Positions 48,789-58,828 of a DNA stretch of 64,000 bases are shown here, piece after piece. Numbering within the stretch: position 1 is the first letter of the stretch; each line of letters begins with the position of its first letter. The DNA is from Jannaschia sp. GRR-S6-38 (lineage in GTDB: Bacteria > Pseudomonadota > Alphaproteobacteria > Rhodobacterales > Rhodobacteraceae), in contig NZ_CP122537.1 of the NCBI RefSeq assembly GCF_029853695.1, positions 1,860,001 to 1,924,000 of the forward strand. The letters are read 5' to 3'. The notes under the pieces are model-generated. The model had not been told where the DNA came from. It saw nothing but the letters and a program-made list of their open reading frames with translations, and made no database searches. The position numbers and the translations under genes were made by a program.

Positions 48789-49373
48789 GTGCCCCGCACC
48801 GGAATGGAACCCCTGCGCCGCGACGCGCTGATCCGCGCCGCGATCGACGAGATCGCGGAAGGCGCGGGCCGCGACGTGACCGTGGCCCGCATTGCCAAGC
48901 GCGCCGGCATGTCGCCGGCGCTGGCGCATCACTATTTCGGGTCGAAGGATCGGATGCTGCTGGCGGCCATGCGCCGGGTCCTGTCGGATTTCGGCGCCGA
49001 AGTGCGCGCCGGCCTGGCCCGGGCGGACACGCCGCTGGAGCGTCTCGAGGCGATCATCCGGGCCTCGTTCGGGCCGACAAACTTCCGACCCGAGGTCGTG
49101 GCCGCCTGGCTCGCCTTCTATGTCGAAGCTTTCGCCGGCCCCGAGGCGCGGCGGCTGCTGCATGTCTATCAAGGCCGCCTGCGCTCGAACCTGCTGCACG
49201 CGCTGCGCCCGCTTACCGCCGAACCCGAGCCGTTGGCCGAGGGGATCGCGGCCCTGATCGACGGGCTCTACGTGCGCCAGGCCCTGCGCCGCGACCGGAT
49301 GACGCCCGAGGCCTCGGCCGAACTGGTCATGGACCACGCCCGCGCCGCGATCGAACGAAAGGACGCCCGATGA
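48789..49373 (+). CDS. betI: TetR-family repressor BetI
   Basis: A 194-aa TetR repressor, the normal BetI length. N-terminal HTH (about 28-50; [21 protein letters not shown]) and C-terminal ligand domain. The frame opens at a TTG (48765), but the GTG at 48789 gives the standard BetI start ([14 protein letters not shown]), so it was chosen. ATGA overlap with betB. It presumably represses cho and bet genes without choline. Confidence 0.93.
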   Translation: MPRTGMEPLRRDALIRAAIDEIAEGAGRDVTVARIAKRAGMSPALAHHYFGSKDRMLLAAMRRVLSDFGAEVRAGLARADTPLERLEAIIRASFGPTNFRPEVVAAWLAFYVEAFAGPEARRLLHVYQGRLRSNLLHALRPLTAEPEPLAEGIAALIDGLYVRQALRRDRMTPEASAELVMDHARAAIERKDAR

Positions 49374-50830
49374 CCCGCCCCGACGCGCAGCCCCGCGCCT
49401 CGCATTTCGTCGACGGCGCCTATCTCGAGGACGGTGCCGGTACCCCGATCCCGGTGCGCTATCCCGCGACGGGCGAGACCGTGGCCACCGTCCACGCCGC
49501 GACGCGGGCCGTGATCGACCGCGCGCTGGACTCGGCGACCCTCGCCCAGGCCGACTGGGCCGCCACCGACCCGTCCGAGCGCGGCCGCATCCTGCGCCGC
49601 GCGGCCGATCTGATCCGCGCGCGCAATCGCGAACTGTCGGAGCTGGAGACGCTCGACACCGGCAAGCCGCTGCAGGAGACGCTCGTGGCCGACGCGGCTT
49701 CCGGCGCCGATGCGCTGGAATATTTCGGCGGGCTGGCCGTGGACCAGACCGGGACATCCATGTCCTTCGGCGCCGACTGGGCCTACACGATCCGCCGCCC
49801 GTTGGGCGTCTGCGCCGGGATCGGCGCGTGGAACTACCCCACCCAGATCGCTTGCTGGAAGGCCGCGCCCGCGCTCGCCACCGGCAACGCCATGGTCTTC
49901 AAGCCGTCCGAGGCGACGCCGCTCTGCGCGCTGAAGTTGGCCGAGATCCTGGTCGAGGCCGGGCTGCCCGCGGGCCTGTTCAATGTGGTGCAGGGCATGG
50001 GCGAGGTCGGCGCCGCGCTTTCCACTGACCCCCGCGTGGCCAAGGTGACGCTGACCGGCTCGGTCCCCACGGGCCGCAAGGTGCACGCCGCCGCCGCCGA
50101 GCGGATGAAGCACGTCACGATGGAGCTGGGCGGCAAATCGCCCTTCATCGTGTTCCCCGACGCCGATCTGGACGATGCCGTCTCGGCCGCGATCAACGCG
50201 AATTTCTATTCCTCCGGGCAGGTCTGCTCGAACGGGACGCGGGTCTTCCTGCACGGGGATATCGCGCAAGACTTCACCGACCGGCTGATCGCCCGCACCC
50301 GCAACGCCCGGATCGGCGATCCGCTGGACGAGGCCACGGATTTCGGCCCGATGACCACCGAGGCGCAGATGCAGACCGTCCTGCGCCACCTCGACACCGC
50401 CCGCGCCGAGGGCGCGACCGTCGCGCTGGGCGGCCATCGTATCGACCGTCCCGGATGGTGGATCGAGCCCACGGTGCTGACCGGTCTCACCGACGACATG
50501 ACCTGCGTGCGCGAGGAGATCTTCGGCCCCGTCCTGTCGATCCTGACCTTCGAGGACGAGGACGAGGTGATTGCGCGCGCCAACGCGACCGAGTTCGGCC
50601 TCTCCGCCGGCCTCTTCACCCGGGACCTGGCGCGCGCGCATCGCGTCGTGGCGCGGCTGCAGGCCGGGACCTGCTGGATCAATCAGTACAACCTGACGCC
50701 CGCGGGCCTGCCCTTCGGCGGCTCCAAGGCGTCGGGCATCGGGCGCGAGAACGCGCGCGCCGCGATGGATCATTTCACCGAGATCCAGAGCGTCTATGTC
50801 GGCATGACCCCGGTCGAGGCGGCCTACTGA
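49370..50830 (+). CDS. betB: Betaine-aldehyde dehydrogenase (BetB)
   Basis: NAD(P)-dependent aldehyde dehydrogenase, 486 aa, oxidising betaine aldehyde to glycine betaine. [20 protein letters not shown] (about 143-162; catalytic Asn), [11 protein letters not shown] (catalytic Glu) and [13 protein letters not shown] (nucleophilic Cys) are intact. [13 protein letters not shown] near the C-terminus matches BetB. The frame is open upstream, but ATG 49370 overlaps betI. betA follows after 1 base. Confidence 0.96.
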   Translation: MTRPDAQPRASHFVDGAYLEDGAGTPIPVRYPATGETVATVHAATRAVIDRALDSATLAQADWAATDPSERGRILRRAADLIRARNRELSELETLDTGKPLQETLVADAASGADALEYFGGLAVDQTGTSMSFGADWAYTIRRPLGVCAGIGAWNYPTQIACWKAAPALATGNAMVFKPSEATPLCALKLAEILVEAGLPAGLFNVVQGMGEVGAALSTDPRVAKVTLTGSVPTGRKVHAAAAERMKHVTMELGGKSPFIVFPDADLDDAVSAAINANFYSSGQVCSNGTRVFLHGDIAQDFTDRLIARTRNARIGDPLDEATDFGPMTTEAQMQTVLRHLDTARAEGATVALGGHRIDRPGWWIEPTVLTGLTDDMTCVREEIFGPVLSILTFEDEDEVIARANATEFGLSAGLFTRDLARAHRVVARLQAGTCWINQYNLTPAGLPFGGSKASGIGRENARAAMDHFTEIQSVYVGMTPVEAAY

Positions 50831-50831
50831 C

Positions 50832-52487
50832 ATGACCCGTCTCATCGCGGATTACGTCGTCGTCGGGGCGGGTTCGGCGGGCTGCGCGATCGCCTATCGC
50901 CTGGTCGAGGCCGGGCATTCGGTGCTGGTGGTCGAGCATGGCGGCACCGATGCGGGCCCGCTGATCCAGATGCCCGGCGCGCTGTCCTTCCCGATGAACA
51001 TGGCGCGCTACGACTGGGGCTATTTTTCCGAGCCCGAGCCGTATCTGGGCGGCCGGGTGCTGGCCACGCCGCGGGGCAAGGTGCTGGGCGGGTCGAGCAG
51101 CATCAACGGCATGGTCTATGTCCGCGGCCATGCCCGCGATTTCGATCACTGGGCCGAGGCTGGGGCCATGGGCTGGGCCTTTCGCGACGTGCTGCCCTAT
51201 TTCAAGCGGATGGAGAGCTGGCACGATGGCGGCCATGGCGGCGACCCCGCCTGGCGCGGCACGGACGGTCCGCTCCACATCACGCGGGGGCGGCGCGACA
51301 ACCCGCTCTACGACGCCTTCGTGCAGGCCGGGCGGCAGGCGGGCTACCAGCTGACCGGCGACTATAACGGCGAGAAGCAGGAAGGCTTCGGCCCGATGGA
51401 GCAGACGGTCTGGAAGGGCCGCCGCTGGTCCGCCGCCAATGCTTATCTCAAGCCCGCCCGCGCCACGCAGCGCTGCGAGGTCGTGCGCGGGCTGGTCGAG
51501 CGCGTCGCGTTCGCCGAGGGCCGCGCTACGGGCGTGTGCCTGGCGGGGGGACAACTGGTGGAAGCCCGGGCCGAGGTGATCCTGGCCGCCGGCGCGATCA
51601 ATTCGCCCAAGCTGCTGATGCAATCTGGGATCGGCCCGGCCGACCACCTGCGCGAGACCGGGATCACGGTGCTGCGCGACCGGCCGGGCGTGGGCGGCAA
51701 CCTGCAGGACCATCTGGAGCTCTACGTCCAGATGGCCGCCAGCCAGCCGGTCACGCTGTTTCGCTACTGGAGCCTGCTGGGCAAGGCCTGGGTCGGGGCG
51801 CGCTGGCTCTTCACGCGGACCGGGCCGGGGGCCACGAACAATTTCGAAAGCGCGGCCTTCATCCGCTCCGCCGCCGGGGTCGAATATCCCGACATCCAGT
51901 TCCACTTCCTGCCGCTCGCCGTGCGCTACGACGGGCAGGCGGCGGCGGAGGGGCATGGCTTCCAAGCCCATGTCGGGCCCATGCGCTCGGCCTCGCGGGG
52001 GACGGTCCGGCTACGCTCGGCCGATCCGGCGGCGGCCCCGCGCATCCGGTTCAACTACATGAGCGACCCGCAGGACTGGGCCGATTTCCGCAAAACCATC
52101 CGCCTGACGCGCGAGATCTTCGAACAGGACGCCTTCGCGCCGTTCCGCCGGCACGAGATTCTGCCGGGCGAGGGCGTCCGGACAGATGCCGGGCTGGACG
52201 ACGCGATCCGGGAGCATGTGGAGAGCGCCTACCACCCCTGCGGCACCTGCCGGATGGGCGCCGCCGACGATCCCGGCGCCGTAGTCGACCCCCAGACTCG
52301 CGTGATCGGCGTCGACGGCCTGCGCCTCGCCGACAGCTCGATCTTCCCGCGGATCACCAATGGCAACCTGAACGGCCCCTCGATCATGGTGGGCGAGAAA
52401 GCCGCCGATCACGTCCTCGGACGGCAGCTGCCGCCCGAGGAGGCCACGCCATGGATCCACCCCGATTGGGCCACGGCGCAGCGCTAG
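50832..52487 (+). CDS. betA: Choline dehydrogenase (BetA)
   Basis: GMC-family FAD oxidoreductase, 551 aa, oxidising choline to betaine aldehyde at the membrane. [19 protein letters not shown] (about 6-24) binds [23 protein letters not shown] and [18 protein letters not shown] are PROSITE-type GMC signatures, and HPCGTCRMG holds the catalytic His. [15 protein letters not shown] near the C-terminus is BetA-like. Convergent with the DUF2793 gene, separated by a single base. Confidence 0.96.
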   Translation: MTRLIADYVVVGAGSAGCAIAYRLVEAGHSVLVVEHGGTDAGPLIQMPGALSFPMNMARYDWGYFSEPEPYLGGRVLATPRGKVLGGSSSINGMVYVRGHARDFDHWAEAGAMGWAFRDVLPYFKRMESWHDGGHGGDPAWRGTDGPLHITRGRRDNPLYDAFVQAGRQAGYQLTGDYNGEKQEGFGPMEQTVWKGRRWSAANAYLKPARATQRCEVVRGLVERVAFAEGRATGVCLAGGQLVEARAEVILAAGAINSPKLLMQSGIGPADHLRETGITVLRDRPGVGGNLQDHLELYVQMAASQPVTLFRYWSLLGKAWVGARWLFTRTGPGATNNFESAAFIRSAAGVEYPDIQFHFLPLAVRYDGQAAAEGHGFQAHVGPMRSASRGTVRLRSADPAAAPRIRFNYMSDPQDWADFRKTIRLTREIFEQDAFAPFRRHEILPGEGVRTDAGLDDAIREHVESAYHPCGTCRMGAADDPGAVVDPQTRVIGVDGLRLADSSIFPRITNGNLNGPSIMVGEKAADHVLGRQLPPEEATPWIHPDWATAQR

Positions 52488-52488
52488 A

Positions 52489-54234
52489 TCAGACGGGGGT
52501 CACGCCGGGCACGGCCTCCGACAGCCAGAAGCCGCCGCTGTCGTAATCCCAGGCCGGCACCTTCATCCCAACCGAGCCGTCCGCCCTCGGTTTCGTCGCC
52601 GCCAGCGGCTGCGCGCGCAACGAGGGCCCCGCGAAGCGGACCGCGTGGTCGGATCCGGTGTCGGGGAAGCCGCCGTCGCCGCCGGGGCGGTTCGAGAAAT
52701 TCGCCTGCCACAGCATCCGCACGCTGGCCGTGCCGGGCGCGAAATTGTCGAAGCGGTTGCGGCCGGACCGGTCGATCCCGCCGATATGGTTGGCGCAGCG
52801 ATACCACGCGTCCGCGCCCGGCAGCACGCTCCACGGCATGATTGCCGCCTTGAAGACCGCGCCACTGTCGGTGTTGGCCAGCGGCGTGCCCACCGGCCAG
52901 ACGCCGCCGGGATCGTCGGGGTTGGCGAGGCTCGCGGGAAAGGCCGTCTTCAGCGTGATCCGCCCGGCCACGCGATCGACGCCCGCCGCGTCGAACAGGT
53001 CGAACGCGGTCAGGCGGCTGTAATGCGAGTAGGTCCGGCCGGCGGCGTTGCGATAGCCGTAGATGACGACGCCCCGCGCGTGATCGGCCCCGCCCGCGTC
53101 GTTCCAGCCCGTCCCGTCGGTCAGTACGATCTCCATGTCACCGGGCGCGAGCGGCGCGGCCAGCGTCGTCAGGCTGTCCGTGCCGCCATTGGCCCAGCGC
53201 ATGTGGTGATGCGGCAGGATCGCGAGGCCGTCCGCGTCGAATCCCTCGAAGCCGATGGCCTGCTTGTGGCGGTTGCCGTCGCCGAAGGCGGACCAGTCGC
53301 CCGCGATGTCGTCCTGGAACACGAGGCAGCTTGCCGCGTAGACGCGGTTCGGATCGACGGGGACGCGCTCCGCGGCGACGAGGTCCGCGCCGAGATGGCC
53401 GCGATAGACGAAGGCCGCGGGCAGGTCGGGCGTCTCGGACCCGTCCGCCGTCATGCCGGCGGGGATGTTGTAGCCGGTCCCGAGGCTGCCCGTGCCGTTG
53501 GTGACCAGGTCCCCGCCGCGCGAGGCGATATAGGCGGCCGTCACCGCCCCGCCGGCTCCGAAGGCCGGATCCGTGATGCCGTCCACGCCCGAGGGGAAGC
53601 GCACCCGCCCGTCGGCGGCGGTCACGACCAGCGCGTCGCGCCAGCTTCCGCCGTCGGCGCTGACCTTCACGCGCAGGTCGTCATCGCCCGACAGCCCGAT
53701 CTCGGCGCGCCCCGACCAGTCCGATTGCCACAGCAGCGATGCCGTCTCTGACGCGGCCCCTTTGTTGAGCTTCAGGCGCATGCCCCCGCCCGCATGGGTC
53801 AGCAGCACCGCGTCCGACGCCACGGCCAGCCTGTTTTCCGAATCGGCGCCCGTCGCGATCCCAAGCTGGTCGAGCGTCTCGGGCGGCGCGGCGACGGCTT
53901 GCCAGGCGGTCCCGTCCCAGCCCAGCAGCCCCGCTTCGGCCACCGACCAGGCCAGCCAGCCCGGTCGCGGCGCGTGGAAGCGCCAGGCGCCGTCCTCGCG
54001 CGCCGCGATCTGCCCCTCGCGCCCCGCGAAGGCGTCCGAGGCGCCCGGCCCGACGATCCAGCGGTCGCCTTCGTCCGGTGTGGCCGGCGGGGCGGAGAGC
54101 CTGTCCAGCACCGAAAGCTGCACGATCGCGTCCAGCGTGCGCAGCGCCTCGTTATGCGTGATGTGTTTCTGGGCCTGGTTTCCCTGGATGTAGGGAAGCT
54201 CCAGTCGGGTGGATCGTTCGGACGATTGGGTCAT
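52489..54234 (-). CDS. DUF2793-domain protein (phage/GTA spike-like), orphan
   Basis: A 581-aa protein whose N-terminal LPYIQGNQAQKHITHNEA (about 12-29) and following 90 residues are the DUF2793 module (DRWIVG, GWLAWSVAEAGLLGWDG). DUF2793 occurs in head-spike proteins of Rhodobacter gene transfer agents and in phage tail proteins. The remaining 450 residues look beta-rich and resemble a receptor- or polysaccharide-binding region, but no known domain was recognised. ATG 54234 follows AAGGAGAG. No structural phage genes adjoin; the next gene, in the opposite direction, makes UDP-glucuronate. A cell-surface or GTA-spike role is inferred. Confidence 0.8.
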   Translation of the reverse strand: MTQSSERSTRLELPYIQGNQAQKHITHNEALRTLDAIVQLSVLDRLSAPPATPDEGDRWIVGPGASDAFAGREGQIAAREDGAWRFHAPRPGWLAWSVAEAGLLGWDGTAWQAVAAPPETLDQLGIATGADSENRLAVASDAVLLTHAGGGMRLKLNKGAASETASLLWQSDWSGRAEIGLSGDDDLRVKVSADGGSWRDALVVTAADGRVRFPSGVDGITDPAFGAGGAVTAAYIASRGGDLVTNGTGSLGTGYNIPAGMTADGSETPDLPAAFVYRGHLGADLVAAERVPVDPNRVYAASCLVFQDDIAGDWSAFGDGNRHKQAIGFEGFDADGLAILPHHHMRWANGGTDSLTTLAAPLAPGDMEIVLTDGTGWNDAGGADHARGVVIYGYRNAAGRTYSHYSRLTAFDLFDAAGVDRVAGRITLKTAFPASLANPDDPGGVWPVGTPLANTDSGAVFKAAIMPWSVLPGADAWYRCANHIGGIDRSGRNRFDNFAPGTASVRMLWQANFSNRPGGDGGFPDTGSDHAVRFAGPSLRAQPLAATKPRADGSVGMKVPAWDYDSGGFWLSEAVPGVTPV

Positions 54235-54390
54235 CGGGGCATCTCTCCTTGCTGGAAGGGGACGCTCTGGCCGAACAGTTAACGGCGTCTTAGGCCTCGC
54301 CGCCGGCCCGGGGGCGCGGGTCCCGCCCGGTGTTGCCGCATTGCGCCGCTCCTGGGCCCTTGCGCCGCGCCCGCACCTTCGCCCTAATCC

Positions 54391-54465
54391 CGCCAAACGT
54401 GGATGGTGCAGCCATTCGCGCGGTCCCGGGCCGGCGGCGGCGCCGTCCGGGCCGGTCGTTTGGCG
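54391..54465. promoter_or_regulatory. Separated inverted repeat upstream of ugd
   Basis: CGCCAAACG (54391-54399) and its exact complement CGTTTGGCG (54457-54465) flank a 57-base GC-rich spacer in the 252-base gap between the divergent DUF2793 and ugd genes; the second arm ends 21 bases before the ugd ATG. It could be a paired operator or a long-range RNA hairpin over the ugd leader. The rest of the gap has no gene; a 9-base direct repeat (CCGGGCCGG) lies inside the spacer. Confidence 0.4.
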
Positions 54466-54486
54466 TTTGAAGGTTAGGTTGAGCAG

Positions 54487-55791
54487 ATGAAGATTGCGAT
54501 GATTGGCACGGGCTATGTCGGCCTCGTCTCGGGCGTGTGTTTCTCGGATTTCGGACACGCGGTTTGCTGCGTCGACCGCGACCCCGCCAAGATCGAGATG
54601 CTCGAGGCCGGACGCCTTCCGATCTACGAGCCCGGGCTGGAGGACCTGCTCGCCCGCAATGTCGAGGCCGGGCGCCTCAGCTTCACGACCAGCCTGACCG
54701 ACGCCGTCGACGGGGCCGACGCGATCTTCATCGCGGTGGGCACGCCGACGCGGCGGGGCGACGGCCACGCGGACCTGACCTATGTGATGTCCGCCGCCGA
54801 GGAGATCGCGAAGGCCCTGACCGGATATGCCGTGGTCGTCACCAAGTCGACCGTGCCCGTCGGCACGAACCGCAAGGTGGCCGAGGTGATGCGCGCCGCC
54901 AACCCGGAGGCCGCGTTCGACGTGGCCTCGAACCCCGAATTCCTGCGCGAGGGGGCGGCGATCGACGACTTCATGCGCCCCGACCGCGTCGTCGTCGGCG
55001 TCGAGACGGCCCGCGCGGGCGAGGTGATGTCCGACATCTACCGCCCGCTCTACCTGCGGGACTTCCCGATCATGGTCACCGACCTCGAGTCGGCGGAGAT
55101 GATCAAATACGCGGCCAACGCCTTTCTCGCGACGAAGATCACCTTCATCAACGAGATCGCGGCGCTCTGCGAACGCGTCGGCGCGGATGTGAAGAACGTC
55201 TCCAAGGGCATTGGCATGGATGGCCGGATCGGAAACAAGTTCCTGCATGCCGGGCCCGGCTACGGCGGGTCGTGCTTCCCCAAGGACACCGCCGCGCTGG
55301 CACGGATCGGGCAGGAGCACGCGATCCCGATGCAGATCGTCGAGACGGTGATGCGCGTCAACGAGGGCGTGAAGACCCGCATGATCGAGAAGCTGCGCGA
55401 CCTCTGCGACGACAGCTTCAACGGCCGCACCGTCGCGGTGCTGGGCGTGACCTTCAAGCCGAACACCGACGACATGCGCGCCGCGCCCAGCCTGACCATC
55501 GTGCCCGCGCTGGTGGGCGGCGGGGCGCATGTGCGCGTCGTCGATCCCGAGGGCCGACGCGAGGGCGAGGCGCTGCTTCCCGGCGTGCATTGGTGCGAAG
55601 ACCCCTACGAGGCGGCGAAGGGCGCGGATCTGATCGTGCTGATGACGGAATGGAACGAGTTTCGCGCGCTCGACCTGCGCCGCATCGCGACGGGCATGGC
55701 GACACCGCGGATGGCCGATCTGCGCAACATCTACGATCGCGACGACGTCATCGGCGCCGGGTTCGAAGCCTACGAGGCCGTCGGGCGCTGA
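54487..55791 (+). CDS. ugd: UDP-glucose 6-dehydrogenase
   Basis: NAD-dependent two-step oxidation of UDP-glucose to UDP-glucuronate, 434 aa. GTGYVGLVSGVCFSDFGH (about 7-24) binds NAD, TKSTVPVGTNRK follows, and GPGYGGSCFPKDTAAL contains catalytic Cys263. First gene of a plus-strand surface-polysaccharide operon; the next gene begins one base after its stop. Confidence 0.96.
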   Translation: MKIAMIGTGYVGLVSGVCFSDFGHAVCCVDRDPAKIEMLEAGRLPIYEPGLEDLLARNVEAGRLSFTTSLTDAVDGADAIFIAVGTPTRRGDGHADLTYVMSAAEEIAKALTGYAVVVTKSTVPVGTNRKVAEVMRAANPEAAFDVASNPEFLREGAAIDDFMRPDRVVVGVETARAGEVMSDIYRPLYLRDFPIMVTDLESAEMIKYAANAFLATKITFINEIAALCERVGADVKNVSKGIGMDGRIGNKFLHAGPGYGGSCFPKDTAALARIGQEHAIPMQIVETVMRVNEGVKTRMIEKLRDLCDDSFNGRTVAVLGVTFKPNTDDMRAAPSLTIVPALVGGGAHVRVVDPEGRREGEALLPGVHWCEDPYEAAKGADLIVLMTEWNEFRALDLRRIATGMATPRMADLRNIYDRDDVIGAGFEAYEAVGR

Positions 55792-55792
55792 C

Positions 55793-57034
55793 TTGAAGAT
55801 CCTCTTCATCCACCAGAACATGCCCGGCCAGTACCGCGAGCTTCTCGACTGGCTGCGCGGGCAGGGCGGGCATGAGCTCGTCTTCCTGACCCAGCGCCGC
55901 GACCTTCCCGAGATGGCCGGGGTCCGAAAGATCGTCTACCGCCCGCACCACGTCCCGAAGGACGGCGCCTACGGCCTGTCCCGCGTCTGGGAGGAAGCCG
56001 CCGGCGCGGGCTATGGCGCCGCGCTCGCGATCGCACGGCTCAAGTCCGGCGGCTTCGTCCCCGACATCGTGCTGGGCCATACCGGCTGGGGCGAGATGCT
56101 GTTTCTCAAGCAGGTCCTGCCGGACACGCCGGTCCTGGGGTTCTTCGAATACTACTACCGCGAGCATGGCGGGCCGGTGAATTTCGACCCCGAGGAGCCG
56201 GCGACGGACACCGCGCCCTTCCTTCTGCACGCACGCAACGCGATCCCCAACTCGATGCTCCACGTGGTCGATCGCGGCCTCGCTCCGACCCGCTGGCAGC
56301 GCGACTGCTTTCCCGACCCGTTCCAAGACAAGCTCTACGTCTGCCATGACGGCATCCGCACCGACCGGCTGGGCCCCGATCCCGAGGTTGCGCTCGAACT
56401 GGGCCGGGCGGGCCGGGTGACCCGGGCCGACGAGATCTTCACCTATGTCGCCCGCAACATGGAGCGCACGCGCGGCTTTCACGTCTTCATGCGCGCGCTG
56501 CCCGAGATCCTCGACGCGCGACCCGAGGCGCGCGCGCTGATCGTCGGCGGCTCCGGCGCGTCCTACGGCAAGGCCAGCGCGGCCGAGGGGGGCTTCCGGG
56601 CCGAGATGGAGCGCGAGGTCGGCCACCGGGTCGACTGGGACCGCGTGCATTTCCTGGGCCAGCTGCCCTATCGCGACTTCCGCAAGGTCGTGCAGATCAG
56701 CCGCTGCCACATCTACCTGACCATGCCCTTCGTGCTCTCCTGGTCGCTGCTAGAGGCGATGGCGATGGAGGCCACCATCGTCGCCTCGGACGTCCCCCCG
56801 GTCCGCGAGGCGATCACCCATGGCGAGACGGGCCTGCTGGTCGATTTCTTCCGCCCGGGCGACCTCGCGGCGCAGGTCGTGGATGTGCTCGCCCGCCCCG
56901 AGGCCCATGCCGAGCTGGGCCCGGCCGCGCGGGCGCATGTCGTGAAGACCTACGATTTCCTCGATATCTGCCTGCCGCAGCACATCGCGCAGATCAACGC
57001 GCTGGTGCCCGCCGATCGCCGCATCGCGCTCTGA
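55793..57034 (+). CDS. Glycosyltransferase family 4-type
   Basis: A 413-aa GT-B glycosyltransferase. N-terminal MKILFIHQNMPGQYRELLD begins the acceptor domain. The C-terminal donor domain has AMAMEATIVASDVPPVREAI and HGETGLLVDFFRPGDLAAQV, the GT4 nucleotide-sugar region (E-x7-E equivalent). The start is a TTG at 55793, one base after ugd; no ATG lies nearby that keeps the N-terminus. Context suggests LPS core or capsule assembly, perhaps using uronic acid. Confidence 0.85.
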   Translation: MKILFIHQNMPGQYRELLDWLRGQGGHELVFLTQRRDLPEMAGVRKIVYRPHHVPKDGAYGLSRVWEEAAGAGYGAALAIARLKSGGFVPDIVLGHTGWGEMLFLKQVLPDTPVLGFFEYYYREHGGPVNFDPEEPATDTAPFLLHARNAIPNSMLHVVDRGLAPTRWQRDCFPDPFQDKLYVCHDGIRTDRLGPDPEVALELGRAGRVTRADEIFTYVARNMERTRGFHVFMRALPEILDARPEARALIVGGSGASYGKASAAEGGFRAEMEREVGHRVDWDRVHFLGQLPYRDFRKVVQISRCHIYLTMPFVLSWSLLEAMAMEATIVASDVPPVREAITHGETGLLVDFFRPGDLAAQVVDVLARPEAHAELGPAARAHVVKTYDFLDICLPQHIAQINALVPADRRIAL

Positions 57035-57089
57035 GCCCGGGCCGCAAGCCCATTGACCCCCGCCCCCGGGCGCGCCATTCCCCGGCGCC

Positions 57090-58037
57090 ATGACCGATCC
57101 CCTCGACACCGGCCGCGAGGTGCTGCGCACCGAGGGCGAAGCGCTTCTGGCGCTGGCCCGCGACATGCCCGCCGATTTCGCCGCGGTCGTGGCGCGCATC
57201 GCCGACGCGCCGGGCCGCGTGATCGTGACCGGCATCGGCAAGTCCGGCCATATCGCCCGCAAGATTGCCGCCACGCTCGCCTCGACCGGCACCCGCGCGC
57301 TCTTCGTGCATCCGGCGGAGGCCAGCCACGGCGACCTCGGCATGATCGGGGTCGAGGATATCGTGCTCGCCATCTCCAATTCCGGTGAGACGGTCGAGCT
57401 GCGCGACATCGTCGCCCATACCCGGCGCTTCGGGGTGACGCTGATCGGCCTGTCGTCGCGCGCGGAGTCGACCCTGATGCAGCAGGCCGACCTGCGCCTG
57501 ACCCTGCCGCGCCTGCCCGAAGCTTGCGGCATCGGCATGGTGCCCACCACCTCGACCACGCTGACGCTGGGGCTGGGCGACGCGCTGGCCGTCGCGCTCC
57601 TGCGGCTGCGCGGCTTCCGGGCCGAGGATTTCTCGGTCTTCCACCCGGGCGGCAAGCTCGGTGCGCAGATGGCGCGGGTCTCGCAGATCATGGCCTCGGG
57701 CGACCGCCTGCCGCTGGTCGAGGTCGCGACGCCGATGGGCGAGACGCTGGTCGAGATGACCGCCAAGGGCCTCGGGATCGCCGCCGTGACCGAGGACGGG
57801 CGGCTGGCGGGCGTCATCACCGATGGCGACCTGCGCCGGAACATGGATCACCTGATGGACCGCCGCGCGGGCGAGGTCGCGACCCGCGACCCGCTGACCG
57901 TGCCGCCCGACATGCTGGCCGCCAAGGCGCTGGCCATCCTGAACGAACGCAAGATCAACGTCCTGATCGTCTGCGAGGACGATCGCCCGGTCGGCGTGCT
58001 GCACATCCACGACCTGCTGCGCGCCGGCGTCGCCTGA
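57090..58037 (+). CDS. kdsD: D-arabinose 5-phosphate isomerase (KdsD/KpsF)
   Basis: A 315-aa isomerase making arabinose 5-phosphate from ribulose 5-phosphate, the entry to KDO. The N-terminal SIS domain (about 35-175) has VTGIGKSGHIARKIAATLAS and HPAEASHGDLGMI, and AISNSGETVEL; two CBS domains follow (about 200-315). Length matches KdsD/KpsF. kdsB and kdsA follow directly, so KDO synthesis from this cassette is nearly complete (KdsC phosphatase not seen). Confidence 0.95.
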   Translation: MTDPLDTGREVLRTEGEALLALARDMPADFAAVVARIADAPGRVIVTGIGKSGHIARKIAATLASTGTRALFVHPAEASHGDLGMIGVEDIVLAISNSGETVELRDIVAHTRRFGVTLIGLSSRAESTLMQQADLRLTLPRLPEACGIGMVPTTSTTLTLGLGDALAVALLRLRGFRAEDFSVFHPGGKLGAQMARVSQIMASGDRLPLVEVATPMGETLVEMTAKGLGIAAVTEDGRLAGVITDGDLRRNMDHLMDRRAGEVATRDPLTVPPDMLAAKALAILNERKINVLIVCEDDRPVGVLHIHDLLRAGVA

Positions 58038-58046
58038 GGAGGGCCC

Positions 58047-58826
58047 ATGAAGACGGCCATCGTCATTCCCGCCCGCTACGCCTCGACCCGCTATCCCGGC
58101 AAGCCGCTGGCCGAGCTGCGCCAGAAGGATGGCAGCGCGAAATCCCTTATCCGCATGACCTGGGAGGCCGCGCAGACCGTCGCAGGGAACCACGCGATCC
58201 ACGTCGCCACCGATGACGACCGCATCGCCGAGCATGCGCGTGGGTTCGGCGCCTCGGTCCTCATGACCTCCACCGAGGCGAAGAACGGCACCGAGCGCTG
58301 CGCCGAGACGCTGGACCGGATCGACGCCGACCTGATCGTGAACCTGCAGGGCGACGCGCCGCTGACCCCGCCCTGGTTCGTCGAGGCCCTGATCGCGCGG
58401 ATGGCCGAGGATCGCGAGGCGGCGGTGGCCACGCCGGTGCTGCGCTGCGACGCCCATACCTACGAGATGTTCGTCGAGGATCGCCGCGAAGGCCGCGTCG
58501 GCGGCACGACGGCGGTGTTCGACCGCAAGGGCCACGGTCTCTATTTCTCGAAGGAGGTCATTCCCTATATCGACCCGGGCAAGCGCCCCGACCCGATCCC
58601 GGTCTTCCACCATGTCGGCGTCTATGCCTACCGCCCGGATGCGCTGCGCGCCTATGTCGAATGGCCCGAGGGCGAGCTGGAGCGCCGCGAGGGGCTGGAA
58701 CAGCTCCGCTTCCTCGAAAACCGCGCCACCGTCGCCTGCGTCGAGGTCGAGGCGCGGGGCCGCGTGTTCTGGGAACTCAATAACCCGGCGGACATTCCCC
58801 GGATCGAAGCCGTGCTAGGAGCGTGA
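58047..58826 (+). CDS. kdsB: 3-deoxy-manno-octulosonate cytidylyltransferase (KdsB)
   Basis: Activates KDO with CTP to CMP-KDO, 259 aa. [18 protein letters not shown] (about 7-24) is the nucleotide-binding signature, [12 protein letters not shown] and [11 protein letters not shown] the metal/substrate loops. The usual SGTDRVAE is replaced by [14 protein letters not shown], a mild divergence that could indicate a KDO-like sugar. GAGGG precedes the ATG. It ends inside the ribosome-binding region of kdsA. Confidence 0.92.
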   Translation: MKTAIVIPARYASTRYPGKPLAELRQKDGSAKSLIRMTWEAAQTVAGNHAIHVATDDDRIAEHARGFGASVLMTSTEAKNGTERCAETLDRIDADLIVNLQGDAPLTPPWFVEALIARMAEDREAAVATPVLRCDAHTYEMFVEDRREGRVGGTTAVFDRKGHGLYFSKEVIPYIDPGKRPDPIPVFHHVGVYAYRPDALRAYVEWPEGELERREGLEQLRFLENRATVACVEVEARGRVFWELNNPADIPRIEAVLGA

Positions 58827-58828
58827 CC

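Noticed and set aside
53600..54234. DUF2793 gene as part of an intact prophage
   Set aside because: Neighbours are betA and ugd; no capsid, portal, terminase, integrase or lysis gene was seen.
54426..54456. CCGGGCCGG direct repeat as a regulatory repeat
   Set aside because: Only two low-complexity GC copies; expected by chance in this composition.
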